A stretch of 64,000 nucleotides of DNA from Terribacillus sp. DMT04 (lineage in GTDB: Bacteria > Bacillota > Bacilli > Bacillales > Amphibacillaceae), in the NCBI RefSeq assembly GCF_019056395.1, contig NZ_CP077639.1, forward strand, positions 870,001 through 934,000. Reading direction: 5' to 3'. Positions 29,736 to 38,606 of the stretch are shown here, piece after piece. Below the pieces are notes generated by a model, which saw nothing but the letters and a program-made list of their open reading frames with translations, was not told the DNA's origin and searched no databases. A program made the position numbers and the translations under genes. Numbering within the stretch: the first letter of the stretch is position 1; every line of letters starts with the position of its first letter.

Positions 29736-30077
29736 TAAAAGACATTCAAAAATCCAGTTATTTTAAGCATCAATTATTTTAATGTATGAAGAGCATATTT
29801 TTTGCGGCGCACATTCTTAAGGAGAAATGATTTGTACATGCAATTGAAGATACAGAGGTTGACATGTAAGAGACCGCTTTTATGTTGAATTATCGCCTTA
29901 AGCACTTTAGTTTAATTTCGAGTTGTATAAAGCTACAATAATAATTGTATTTAAATATATATACAGGATAGATAAACTTAATTAGATTTTAGGAAGCTTT
30001 GAGAAAAGGAATGACTTTTTAGGAAGCAACTAATACTAGATCTTGCAGATATATCTTGTAAAAAGGGAGTGCTAATG
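29736..30077. other. Divergent intergenic region
   Basis: About 340 A+T-rich bases between divergent cstA and the oxidoreductase gene. Apart from the cstA promoter side I see no gene; a 16-codon ORF with a ribosome binding site near 29838 is too short to support. Confidence 0.4.
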
Positions 30078-31013
30078 ATGCGTGCAATTATTATTAATGA
30101 ATATGGCAGTAAAGATGTGTTGAAAGAGCAAGAGCTGCCGAAACCAGAATTAAAGGCAAACCAAGTACTTGTTGAGGTTTATGCTACTTCTATTAATCCG
30201 ATTGATTGGAAGCTTCGTGCAGGGTACTTGAAGCAGATGCTTGACTGGTCATTCCCCATTATCCTCGGTTGGGATGTTGCAGGTAAAATCGTAGAAGTTG
30301 GGGATGAAGTGAAGGATTATCAGGTTGGGGATGAAGTTTTTGCGCGACCGGATACAACCCGAGAAGGTACTTATGCGGAATTTACGACTGTGGATGAGGA
30401 ATTGCTGGCGAAAAAGCCTAGCAACCTGACGTTTGAAGAAGCTGCTTCTATTCCGCTAGCAGGCTTAACCGCTTGGCAATGTTTAGTGGATAATACAAAA
30501 GTGAAGCAAGGAGATAAAGTACTTATCCAAGCAGGTGCTGGCGGTGTAGGAAGCTTAGCCATTCAAATGGCAAAACATTTGGGAGCGTATGTCGCTACAA
30601 CTGCAAGTGAAAAAAATGAAGCATATGTCAAAGAGCTAGGTGCAGATGAATTCATTGATTACCGCACACAACAGTTTGAAGAAGAATTAAGTGATTATGA
30701 TGCAGTTGTTGACACAATGGGCGGAGACATTCTAGATAAAAGCTTCCAAATATTAAAGTCTGGCGGCAGACTGGTGACGATTGCCGGACAACCGGATGAA
30801 GAATTAGCAGAAAAGCATCAAGTAACAGCAAGCTCTTATTGGTTAACGCCAAATGGTAAACAATTAGGTGAAATAGGGGAATTACTTGAGAAAGAAATAG
30901 TGAAGCCTCAAGTGGGCAGTGTATATGGATTTTCAGTGGAAGATTTACAAAAAGCACATGAATTAAGTGAGACACATCACGCTAAAGGGAAAATTGTAAT
31001 TAAGGTTAAATAA
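30078..31013 (+). CDS. Quinone-oxidoreductase-like NADP-dependent dehydrogenase
   Basis: A 311-residue medium-chain dehydrogenase without zinc ligands, of the quinone oxidoreductase (QOR)/zinc-binding-dehydrogenase-like group. Features: MRAIIINEYGSKDVL at the start, TSINPIDWKLRAGY, GWDVAGKIVEVG, the signature QAGAGGVGSLAIQMAKHLGA for NADP binding, and GGRLVTIAG. These enzymes reduce quinones or alpha,beta-unsaturated carbonyls. Three starts stand close together (GTG 30069, ATG 30075, ATG 30078) behind AAGGGAG; the last begins the conserved MRA. A terminator follows, so the gene is alone. Confidence 0.85.
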   Translation: MRAIIINEYGSKDVLKEQELPKPELKANQVLVEVYATSINPIDWKLRAGYLKQMLDWSFPIILGWDVAGKIVEVGDEVKDYQVGDEVFARPDTTREGTYAEFTTVDEELLAKKPSNLTFEEAASIPLAGLTAWQCLVDNTKVKQGDKVLIQAGAGGVGSLAIQMAKHLGAYVATTASEKNEAYVKELGADEFIDYRTQQFEEELSDYDAVVDTMGGDILDKSFQILKSGGRLVTIAGQPDEELAEKHQVTASSYWLTPNGKQLGEIGELLEKEIVKPQVGSVYGFSVEDLQKAHELSETHHAKGKIVIKVK

Positions 31014-31066
31014 ATGTAACGCCTTAATTGCTGTCACTAAGAAGCATATCTAAGCTGTTTACTTAG

Positions 31067-31099
31067 GACTCTAACGTAAAGTTAGGGTCTTTTTTTTTG
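31067..31099 (+). terminator. Intrinsic terminator after the oxidoreductase
   Basis: GACTCTAAC pairs with GTTAGGGTC, loop GTAAA, followed by nine T. Its arms resemble the terminators at 27073 and 33984. Confidence 0.92.
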
Positions 31100-31275
31100 C
31101 TGCTAATCTTGTTTTGTATATATTCAAAGGTATGATAGCCGAATCCCTGATAGGGTTGTGTAAAAAGAACACTTTACGGGGACAACTAGGTGACCTCTTT
31201 CTTTACTCGCGGTTAGAAACACCAACATCTGGAGAAGCTGAAATCAAAAATACTTGCTGGCAGGAGGCAACAACA

Positions 31276-32709
31276 TTGAAAAATCTCTCTACTAAAAAGA
31301 TAGATACAAGAATTCTTAAACTGCCCATAAGTGCACGCCCGCTTATTGATCCGGATGATATTTGGGTGCCGGAAGGATATAAGGTTGAGGTAGTTGCAGC
31401 TGGTTTGTCGTTTCCTACCGGTATGGGATTTGCAGAAGATGGTTCTTTATACATATTAGAAGGAGGCAGTACGTGGCCGACGCGGCCTGCACTGCCTCCG
31501 AGAATCTTGAAAATGGATCCGGAGGGTAATATAGAGGTTTTTGCGGAGGAGACGTTAGGTGGACCACGGGGTGTTACGTATCGGGATGGCTATATTTATG
31601 TGAGTTGTAAGGGGGGCTATTTGGCGCGGATTGTTCGCTACAATGTCGAAACGAGAGAAAGAGAAGTGTTGATTGAAGATATTCCGAGTGGCGGATGGCA
31701 TGAGCCTGGCGGTCCGGTGTTTAGTCCGGTGGATGGGTTAATGTACTTTGCGAATGGGTCTGTTTCACAGAACGGTGTTTGCCTGCCTTCTGGTTTTACA
31801 GTGGATCTGGCGAAACATCCGCATGCCCATGATGTGCCAGGGGAGGATATTACGTTAACAGGAAATAATGTGACATCACGTGACCCGTTAATGCCGTTCC
31901 CTTATTTAACAGAAACAGGTGCTTTTAAACCGTTTGGTACCCCAGCTGAGAAGGGCGAGAAATTGAAGGGTGAGCTTTGGTGCACAACTGGATTATGGCG
32001 TTCGAAGCCAGATGGCAGTGATGTGGAGCTGTTAGCTTGGGGATTGCGTAATCCTTATGGGCTCGCGTTTAGCGAAGATGGTGAGTTATATGCTTCGGAC
32101 AATTGTCTGGAGGAAAAAGGCGAGCGTGGCGTGGCGGGAGATCCGGATCGCGTATGGCATATTCGAAATGCTAAAAAGCCTTATGGCAGTGTGAAGAAAC
32201 CAGATTGGTATGGGTTTCCTGAATTAAGAGCTGACGGTGTACCGGTGTGGGATGAACGGGCAAAGCCGGAAAAGGGGAAACCAGCTGAGCAGTTGATTGA
32301 AAACTTGCCAGAGTGGGCTGGACCTCCAGCTTATTTAGAAAAGCCGCATTCAGCCATGACAAAGATGGAATTCTCTACTTCAGATACATTCGGATACCGC
32401 GGTGAGCTGTTTGTCACAGAGTGGGGCACTTATGCGCCGCTGAACTCTCCGCATGAAAAGGATAAAGATAATGGTTTTCAGGTTGTCCGAGTGAATGTGC
32501 ATACAGGAAAGTCAGAAGTGTTTTTGCGGAATAAACAGCCTAACGATTCCAATCGTCCAAAAGGCGGAATGGAACGCCCTGTTGATTGTAAGTTTCATCC
32601 CGATGGAAAGAGTTTGTATGTGCTTGATTTTGGACATTCTCCGGTAACAGAAGGACTTGTGCAAGCTTACGGCCATACAGGTGTGCTTTGGAAAGTGACA
32701 AAGATATGA
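31276..32709 (+). CDS. Sorbosone-dehydrogenase-like beta-propeller protein
   Basis: A 477-residue protein with the layout of PQQ-dependent sugar dehydrogenases / L-sorbosone dehydrogenases, a six-bladed beta-propeller fold. Blade-like repeats include FPTGMGFAEDGSLYILEGG, GPRGVTYRDGYIYVS, RNPYGLAFSEDGELYASDN, GYRGELFVTEWG and RPVDCKFHPDGKSLYVLDFG. There is no signal peptide, unusual for PQQ enzymes, and no PQQ synthesis gene nearby, so the activity is uncertain. I prefer the TTG at 31276, 8 bases after AGGAGG; the open frame extends 54 codons upstream, but that part reads like leader sequence. It lies 27 bases before the next gene, so the two are probably cotranscribed. Confidence 0.7.
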   Translation: MKNLSTKKIDTRILKLPISARPLIDPDDIWVPEGYKVEVVAAGLSFPTGMGFAEDGSLYILEGGSTWPTRPALPPRILKMDPEGNIEVFAEETLGGPRGVTYRDGYIYVSCKGGYLARIVRYNVETREREVLIEDIPSGGWHEPGGPVFSPVDGLMYFANGSVSQNGVCLPSGFTVDLAKHPHAHDVPGEDITLTGNNVTSRDPLMPFPYLTETGAFKPFGTPAEKGEKLKGELWCTTGLWRSKPDGSDVELLAWGLRNPYGLAFSEDGELYASDNCLEEKGERGVAGDPDRVWHIRNAKKPYGSVKKPDWYGFPELRADGVPVWDERAKPEKGKPAEQLIENLPEWAGPPAYLEKPHSAMTKMEFSTSDTFGYRGELFVTEWGTYAPLNSPHEKDKDNGFQVVRVNVHTGKSEVFLRNKQPNDSNRPKGGMERPVDCKFHPDGKSLYVLDFGHSPVTEGLVQAYGHTGVLWKVTKI

Positions 32710-32736
32710 AGCAGAGAATGATGGGAGGGGATTTAC

Positions 32737-33282
32737 TTGAATCAAATCACATTGATTGAATTAGATGAAGTTTATTTAGCGGATCAGCTGGACAAAGTCG
32801 AAAGCTGGCTGGATCATACAGCGACAGCACAATTTATCTTAATGGAAAAATTACAAAAAGCGATTCCGAAAATAGAAGAACCGCATATTCGGGAAGCAAT
32901 AGAAAAGGTCGCAGATGCGAATAAGCATCACGCACATGGTGTGAAACAGCTATTTTCCTTCATTGACAGAAAATATAATAAGAAAACAGATAGTGTAGTA
33001 GCTGCTGCTACAGCAAAACTGGAAGTCGGCATACTTGGTTTCCAAGATCTTTTCGGCGGGGCTGTTGGTTCGTGGCAGGGACTGCATCATTTGCTGTTAC
33101 TAAATCAGCAAGCTATGGGCGCATTTGCGGTCGTAGAACAGCTCGGTTATTCGCTCGGAATGAAAGAAATAGTGGATATCGGTTTTTCTGTTACCCATGA
33201 AAAGCAAATGCATCATATTGTGCTGCAGGAATATATGCTGGAGATGGCTCCAATATCGATTTTGTACAAAAGAAATATATGA
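32737..33282 (+). CDS. Unrecognised helical protein, possibly ferritin-like
   Basis: A 181-residue protein I cannot assign. It appears all helical: amphipathic stretches at about 8-60 (ELDEVYLADQLDKVESWLDH), 75-95, 105-145 and 148-172. Histidines and acids cluster in ANKHHAHG and THEKQMHHIVLQEYMLEM, and Glu sits in LMEKLQ. This could be a four-helix bundle with a di-metal site as in DUF892 or DUF2383 proteins, which is inference only. It starts at a TTG 6 bases after GGGAGGGG and follows the sorbosone-dehydrogenase-like gene by 27 bases, so a shared transcript is likely. Confidence 0.7.
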   Translation: MNQITLIELDEVYLADQLDKVESWLDHTATAQFILMEKLQKAIPKIEEPHIREAIEKVADANKHHAHGVKQLFSFIDRKYNKKTDSVVAAATAKLEVGILGFQDLFGGAVGSWQGLHHLLLLNQQAMGAFAVVEQLGYSLGMKEIVDIGFSVTHEKQMHHIVLQEYMLEMAPISILYKRNI

Positions 33283-33364
33283 TCGTCCTAGCTATGAAGT
33301 CAGAGCCTTTCGGAATATTTTTGATTGCTGGATATTAAATTTTAGATAGAAAGGGGCGATAGCA

Positions 33365-33943
33365 ATGAGAATGAAAACGATTGGAATGCGCGTCTATCAT
33401 GCAAATCATGGAATTACAACAGACCATTACTCAGCTACCTTAAAACTTGTCTTTGGCAGTTTATTAGGCGTGATAGCAGCACTTTTGCAAGCGGCAGGTC
33501 TGTTTTCCGGGATAGGTTATGTGTTTAGCATGTTAGCTACCGGCCCCATTATTCTCGCAACAATTATGTCTATCAGGGTGGGATTACTTACTTATGTGTT
33601 AACAGCATTATTGCTGCTCGTTATCCAGCCTACAGAAGTACTAGTCTTTTTATTTACGACGGGCATATTAGGTATTGGGTTAGGGATCGGATTTAAGCTG
33701 TTAAAAAGGAGATTATTCGTTACGGCTGCGGGCGCTTTAACATTGGCGCTGGGGATTGCTGTTTTGCTTTACCTGTTTCAGTTTCCTATTCTTGGTCCGT
33801 CATTAACAGGTGAGCTGAACATGTCGGTGACTGCTGGTATCCTTGCTTTCTGTCTGCTTTACAGCTGGATATGGATGCGAGTTAGCTTATTCGCTATGCA
33901 CCGATTTGAAAAGCAGTATACTGGCAGACAGAGTGGTACTTAA
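33365..33943 (+). CDS. Unrecognised multi-pass membrane protein
   Basis: A 192-residue hydrophobic protein with about five or six predicted membrane helices, near residues 28-50, 50-66, 70-90, 95-112, 118-138 and 152-172, and a short cytoplasmic tail rich in basic residues. The pattern recalls small substrate-binding (S) subunits of ECF transporters or DUF2232-like proteins, but no motif proves it. The ATG follows AAAGGGGCGAT. It lies 82 bases after the helical protein and ends in a terminator, so the three genes from 31276 may form one transcript. Confidence 0.65.
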   Translation: MRMKTIGMRVYHANHGITTDHYSATLKLVFGSLLGVIAALLQAAGLFSGIGYVFSMLATGPIILATIMSIRVGLLTYVLTALLLLVIQPTEVLVFLFTTGILGIGLGIGFKLLKRRLFVTAAGALTLALGIAVLLYLFQFPILGPSLTGELNMSVTAGILAFCLLYSWIWMRVSLFAMHRFEKQYTGRQSGT

Positions 33944-33983
33944 TTTTGGGAGATATGGCTTCTGCGGTGATTATTTTACAAAG

Positions 33984-34014
33984 GGATTCTAACAAAGTGT
34001 TAGGGTCCTTTTTG
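33984..34014 (+). terminator. Intrinsic terminator before the Bce-type module
   Basis: GGATTCTAACA pairs with TGTTAGGGTCC (11 bp with G-T pairs), followed by TTTTTGTTTTT. Confidence 0.85.
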
Positions 34015-34110
34015 TTTTTCGTATATACAGAACCGATTTCGCTGGAGCAACAATCTAATGCGATTCAATGATAAGATGATAGTGAATCAATGAAGCAGGG
34101 GGCATAAAGT

Positions 34111-34815
34111 ATGAAAAAAATTATGATCATAGAAGATGACATAAAAATAGCGGAACATTTATGTTCTCATATTGAAAAATACGGATATGAAGTAATAATC
34201 GCACCAGATTTTGAAAATATATTGGCTACGTTCCTAGATGCACAGCCAGATTTGGTGTTGCTGGATATTAATCTGCCTAGCTATGACGGGTATTATTGGT
34301 GCAGACAAATTAGACAAGCCTCCATCTGTCCTGTTATTTTCATTTCGGCTCGAACTGGTGAGATGGATCAAGTGATGGCAATTGAAAATGGAGGAGATGA
34401 CTTTATTACAAAGCCATTTCACCCGGATATCGTCATGGCCAAAATTAGAAGTCAAGTGCGTCGTGCATATGGAGAGTATGCAGCAAAGAATGAAGAGAGG
34501 GTGCTTATCCAAGATGGATTACACTTTTACCCGGAACGATTGGAACTTCGATTTGGCAGCCAATCAACGCAGCTAACGAAGAAAGAAACCGATATTGTTG
34601 AAAGTCTGCTGGAGCGATATCCTCGTGTTGCTGGCCGGCAAGATTTACTGGCAAAATTATGGGATGACCAAGCCTATGTGGATGAAAATACGTTAAACGT
34701 GAATGTCGCGCGTGTGCGCAATAAGTTCCAGGAAGTCGGCATTGAAGATGCGGTAGAAACTGTCAGAGGAGCGGGATATCGATTGCGCATTACATGGAAA
34801 GAGGAGAAAGCATGA
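34111..34815 (+). CDS. BceR-like response regulator
   Basis: A 234-residue OmpR-type response regulator. The receiver domain has the acidic pocket IIEDD, phosphoacceptor Asp52 in LLDINLP, ISART and the conserved Lys in ITKPF. The C-terminal winged helix carries LTKKETDIVESLL and DENTLNVNVARVRNKF, ending RGAGYRL. Together with the short kinase and the ABC genes downstream this is a Bce-type module, in which the regulator activates the transporter genes when peptide antibiotics such as bacitracin-like compounds are present. Its stop overlaps the kinase start (ATGA). Confidence 0.92.
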   Translation: MKKIMIIEDDIKIAEHLCSHIEKYGYEVIIAPDFENILATFLDAQPDLVLLDINLPSYDGYYWCRQIRQASICPVIFISARTGEMDQVMAIENGGDDFITKPFHPDIVMAKIRSQVRRAYGEYAAKNEERVLIQDGLHFYPERLELRFGSQSTQLTKKETDIVESLLERYPRVAGRQDLLAKLWDDQAYVDENTLNVNVARVRNKFQEVGIEDAVETVRGAGYRLRITWKEEKA

Positions 34816-35813
34816 AACTATTTCTTCGTGAGCATGTGCTGCTTATTGTAGTCCAGCTCTGCCAATGTGCAATCGTTCCTGTGCTATTTTGGTTAGACGG
34901 CTACCGAAATACAGGTGTAAGCATATACGCTTTCTTTCTGACTTTAATACTCACAACGGCATATCTCATTTATCGGTATCTAAGCAGAAGAAGCTTTTAT
35001 CAAAGGTTGCAGCATCCATTGCCCGCTCTTGATGATTCTTTGAAAACGACGGAGCGTGCTCCGATTAGTGAAGCATTGGATCTATTGCTTACTTCTCAGT
35101 ATCGATTGTATCAGGAGGAGCTGCGCAAAGGCGAGGAGAGGCAGGAGGAGCATGTGTTATTTATGGATCGCTGGGTGCATCAAATGAAGACACCGCTTTC
35201 TGTTATTGAACTGTCGGCGCAAACATTAGATGAGCCCGAATCGTCCAGTATCCGGGAAGAAACGGACCGTATGCGGGATGGCTTGAATACGGTGCTTTAT
35301 TTAGCCAGGCTTCGCACCATTACAGAAGATTTTCATATTAAGCCAGTTACCCTTTCTAAGCTAGTCCATGAAGTGAATCAGGAAAACAAGCGGTACTATA
35401 TCCGCAATGAAGTGTATCCGCAGCTGAAAGAGGAAGCAACAGGAGCTATGGCAGAGACGGATGAAAAGTGGCTGTTTTTCATGTTGTCGCAGCTCGTGCA
35501 TAATGCAGTAAAATACTCTGCGGGCAAATCAAATCATATTGTGCTGTCGTTTTACGAAAGAGCCGGCGAGCTGGTATTGGAAGTGAAGGACTTTGGAATT
35601 GGAATTCCTTTTGTTGATCGAAAACGTATTTTTAACAAATTTTATACCGGAGAGAATGGGCGCATCTTTCGGGAATCAACAGGCATGGGATTGTATTTGG
35701 TTAAAGAGGTTGCAGATATTCTGGAGCACCGTCTTGAAATGGAATCAGTTGTCGGAGAAGGCACGACATTCCGTATCATTTTCTCTAAAACGCAGAACCT
35801 TACAGCGATGTAA
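34812..35813 (+). CDS. BceS-like intramembrane-sensing histidine kinase
   Basis: A 333-residue kinase with two N-terminal membrane helices (about 8-28 and 36-56) and almost no extracellular loop, the signature of kinases that read the state of a partner ABC transporter. The phosphoacceptor is His123 in VHQMKTPLS. The ATPase domain has the N box LVHNAVKYSAG, G1 KDFGIGIP, F box and G2 GMGLYLVKEV. The ATG at 34812 overlaps the regulator stop and sits after GAGGAG; the upstream GTG-type extension is not needed. The stop codon lies inside a BceR-type operator. Confidence 0.92.
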   Translation: MKLFLREHVLLIVVQLCQCAIVPVLFWLDGYRNTGVSIYAFFLTLILTTAYLIYRYLSRRSFYQRLQHPLPALDDSLKTTERAPISEALDLLLTSQYRLYQEELRKGEERQEEHVLFMDRWVHQMKTPLSVIELSAQTLDEPESSSIREETDRMRDGLNTVLYLARLRTITEDFHIKPVTLSKLVHEVNQENKRYYIRNEVYPQLKEEATGAMAETDEKWLFFMLSQLVHNAVKYSAGKSNHIVLSFYERAGELVLEVKDFGIGIPFVDRKRIFNKFYTGENGRIFRESTGMGLYLVKEVADILEHRLEMESVVGEGTTFRIIFSKTQNLTAM

Positions 35814-35819
35814 GGTTCT
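35794..35819 (+). promoter_or_regulatory. BceR-type operator at the end of the kinase gene
   Basis: A 26-bp palindrome with an 11-base arm on each side and a GCGA centre. Its core TTACA-GCGA-TGTAA fits the motif TNACA-N4-TGTAA known for BceR-like regulators. It lies about 70 bases before the ABC ATPase start. A -10-like TATGCT (35859-35864) follows without a good -35, as expected for an activated promoter. The same palindrome could form an RNA hairpin, but only a short T stretch follows. Confidence 0.7.
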
Positions 35820-35888
35820 TGAAAGCATAATCGATAGTGCGACGTACAGCAGACAGGATATGCTAGGAGCGTAATAGAGAGGAGAATA

Positions 35889-36656
35889 ATGATGCTTAAT
35901 CTTATAAAAGTAAGTAAGGTTTACGAAGGGAAAGTAGCGTATCGAGCTCTGACGGATATTAATCTAGAGGTAGAAAAAGGCGAATTTGTTGCCATTATGG
36001 GACCATCCGGAAGCGGAAAAACAACACTGCTGAATATTATTTCCACAAATGATACCCCAACGACTGGACAAATAGAACTAGAAGGGGAAAATCCGCATCT
36101 GCTAAAGAAAAATGCTTTGGCTAAATTTCGTCGTAACGAATTAGGGTTTATATTTCAGGACTTTAACTTATTGCATACACTAACTGTTCAAGAAAATATT
36201 GTGCTGCCATTAACACTAGACGGAGCTCGTGTCAGTGATATGCAGCAAAAAGCGCAAGCTATTGCAGAAAACCTTGGCATCGCTCCCATCATGAACAAGC
36301 GCACTTATGAGATATCTGGAGGACAGGCGCAGCGGGTAGCAATTGCCCGGGCGATGATTCATGAACCGAAGCTGCTGTTGGCTGATGAACCCACAGGTAA
36401 CTTGGATTCAAAAGCGTCCAAAGATGTTATGAAAATGCTCGTGTCTATTAATGAAAACAATAAAACAAGCTTGTTAATGGTAACGCATGACCCGCAAGCA
36501 GCCAGTTATTCGGATCGTGTGGTGTTTATCCGGGATGGAAAGCTGCATTCCGAAATCCTTCGCGGAGAGAGCAGGCAGGCATTCTTCCAGAAGATCATTG
36601 ATATGCTTTCACTGATGGGGGGAGATGGCAATGACTTTTCGTCAGTTCGCGTTTAG
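35889..36656 (+). CDS. BceA-like ABC transporter ATPase
   Basis: A 255-residue MacB/BceA-type ATPase. Walker A is GPSGSGKTT, the Q-loop FIFQDFNLL, the signature SGGQAQR (in YEISGGQAQRVAIARA), Walker B LLLADEPTGNLDS and the switch His in VTHDPQ. It pairs with the large permease to remove or shield cell-wall-active peptides and to signal to the kinase. Two tandem ATG codons (35889 and 35892) follow GAGAGGAG. Its 3' end overlaps the permease start by 26 bases, indicating coupled translation. Confidence 0.93.
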   Translation: MMLNLIKVSKVYEGKVAYRALTDINLEVEKGEFVAIMGPSGSGKTTLLNIISTNDTPTTGQIELEGENPHLLKKNALAKFRRNELGFIFQDFNLLHTLTVQENIVLPLTLDGARVSDMQQKAQAIAENLGIAPIMNKRTYEISGGQAQRVAIARAMIHEPKLLLADEPTGNLDSKASKDVMKMLVSINENNKTSLLMVTHDPQAASYSDRVVFIRDGKLHSEILRGESRQAFFQKIIDMLSLMGGDGNDFSSVRV

Positions 36657-38520
36657 GAACGTATTACGCAACAAGCGACTGTATATTGCATATTTCCTCA
36701 GCAGTCTGTTTACGGTAATGGTATTCTTCACTTTTGCCATCTTTGCATTCCATCCAGCTTTTTCAGGAGGCTCTATTAATAAGAATGTAATGATCGGAAT
36801 GGCTGCTTCTGGCGGAATCATTTATGTGTTTTCTTTCTTCTTTATTCTCTATTCAATGAGCGCTTTCATTCAATCGAGAAAGAAAGAATTTGGTTTGCTA
36901 ATTAATCTTGGTGCTTCAAACAAGCAAATTCGGATTATGGTATTTTTGGAGAATATCTTAATTGGATTCTTTTCTACAGTTGGCGGAATTTTAGCTGGTT
37001 TGGTTTTTGCAAAAGCGATTCTTTTAATTGCGGAAAATGTACTAATCATTGACGAATCGCTCGATTTTTATTTTCCTATGCTTGCGATTGTGGTGACATT
37101 TGTCAGCTTTATGCTCCTGTTTTTCTGTATCTCCATGTTTGTTGCATTCATTTTGCGCACAAATAAATTGGTAGATTTGATTAAAGGTGATAAGCAATCC
37201 AAAGGAGAACCAAAAGCGTCTATTGTTCTTTCCATACTTGCAGCTTTACTACTTTTCGCAGGATATGGTACCGCTTTGGCTGTGAAGGGGTTTGGAGTTG
37301 TTGCAGCCATGATACCAGTGATCATCGTTGTTACACTGGGGACGTATATTTTATTTACCCAATTGAGTGTGTATTGCATCCGTCTTTTAAAAGATAACAA
37401 GTCCATCTTTTGGCGCAAAACAAATATGTTGTTTTTCTCTGATTTATCTTTCCGAATGAAGGACAATGCCAGAACCTTCTTTATGGTGGCGATTATATCA
37501 ACGGTTGCATTTAGTGCGATTGGAGCACTGTATGGATTTCAGTCGTACCTCACCAAAGGAGTAAAGGAGATGAATCCTTACACCTATACGTATAGTCCGT
37601 TTTTGGATGACAGCAAAGAAGTAATTGAAAACGATTTGGAGCAAGTTAATACAATCTTGGAAGAAGAAAACGTAGACGCCGAAATGGAATTGGCAGAGCT
37701 CGGCTATTTTGACACAACAGAAGATTTTACGGTTTTAATCGCGAAAGCATCGGTTTACAATCGCTTTGCGGCTTTGATTGACGAAAAGGAGATTCATCCT
37801 GAGGATAACGAAGCAATCATAATTGAGCAGAGTGATGCGATGATGACGCAGCAAAAAGCAAGTGAAGTACTGATGAAATCGACGGTCCCATTACAAGATG
37901 GCCAGGAGATCCAACCAAGCACTGTTATTAAATCTGCTGTATTAGCTGAAGTGAATGGCTACTATGTCGTAAGCGACGCTGTTTATGAACAGCTGACATT
38001 ACCAGTTAGAACGGAGACAAATGCGGTATGGCAAGCAAATGGAACAAACGAAGAGCAAGTTATACAGGCGGGAGAAAAATTAGCGCAGCAAGTGGAGCAT
38101 AAGGTGTTTTCTGTTGATTACGCACTCTATGAAATCAATAAAGCATATGGACCGATTCTATTTATTGGCTTGTTTATTGGCATTGTATTCTTTGTTTCAG
38201 CTGGGAGCTTTCTTTATTTCCGACTATTCATGGATATAGATGAAGAAAAGCGCAAGTTCCGCTCGATTGCCAAAATTGGATTAACACAATCTGAGCTGAA
38301 GAAAGTCGTTACACGACAGATTGCCATTTTGTTCTTCTCGCCAATTGTTGTCGCGCTTATCCACGGTGCCGTAGCGCTAACTGCATTATCGCGCTTGTTT
38401 AACTACAATCTAACTGCAGAAGCTGGCTTTGTATTAGGAAGCTTCGCATTCATCCAGGTAATTTATTTCTTGGTTGTACGATTCTTCTACGTGAAACAAG
38501 TGGAGAAGATGATACTTTAA
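36631..38520 (+). CDS. BceB-like ABC transporter permease
   Basis: A 629-residue FtsX-domain permease with the BceB layout: about ten membrane helices and a large extracellular domain of some 200 residues (about 310-510) between helices 7 and 8, the sensor and ligand-binding region. The N terminus TFRQFAFRNVLRNKRLY and the segment QSRKKEFGLLINLGASNKQI are typical; the C-terminal FtsX part contains EEKRKFRSIAKIGLTQSELKK. The ATG at 36631 is preferred, 6 bases after GGGGGGAG; an ATG at 36625 is in frame. Which peptide is handled (bacitracin, lantibiotic, defensin) cannot be read from sequence. Confidence 0.92.
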   Translation: MTFRQFAFRNVLRNKRLYIAYFLSSLFTVMVFFTFAIFAFHPAFSGGSINKNVMIGMAASGGIIYVFSFFFILYSMSAFIQSRKKEFGLLINLGASNKQIRIMVFLENILIGFFSTVGGILAGLVFAKAILLIAENVLIIDESLDFYFPMLAIVVTFVSFMLLFFCISMFVAFILRTNKLVDLIKGDKQSKGEPKASIVLSILAALLLFAGYGTALAVKGFGVVAAMIPVIIVVTLGTYILFTQLSVYCIRLLKDNKSIFWRKTNMLFFSDLSFRMKDNARTFFMVAIISTVAFSAIGALYGFQSYLTKGVKEMNPYTYTYSPFLDDSKEVIENDLEQVNTILEEENVDAEMELAELGYFDTTEDFTVLIAKASVYNRFAALIDEKEIHPEDNEAIIIEQSDAMMTQQKASEVLMKSTVPLQDGQEIQPSTVIKSAVLAEVNGYYVVSDAVYEQLTLPVRTETNAVWQANGTNEEQVIQAGEKLAQQVEHKVFSVDYALYEINKAYGPILFIGLFIGIVFFVSAGSFLYFRLFMDIDEEKRKFRSIAKIGLTQSELKKVVTRQIAILFFSPIVVALIHGAVALTALSRLFNYNLTAEAGFVLGSFAFIQVIYFLVVRFFYVKQVEKMIL

Positions 38521-38571
38521 GAAAGGCTTCTTTTTAAAGTGAAGTGTGTATTACGTAGTAAGCGAAACTGA

Positions 38572-38606
38572 AAGCTGCTGGTATATTGTGTCCAGCGGCT
38601 TTTTCT
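38572..38606 (+). terminator. Intrinsic terminator after the Bce-type module
   Basis: AAGCTGCTGG pairs with CCAGCGGCTT, followed by TTTC. Confidence 0.8.

Noticed and set aside
29838-29890. 16-codon ORF with an AAGGAG site upstream of the oxidoreductase
   Set aside because: Too short and without any supporting conservation.
34062-34088. Inverted repeat GATTCA/TGAATC before the response regulator gene
   Set aside because: Six-base arms with a 15-base gap are not distinctive and do not fit the BceR motif.
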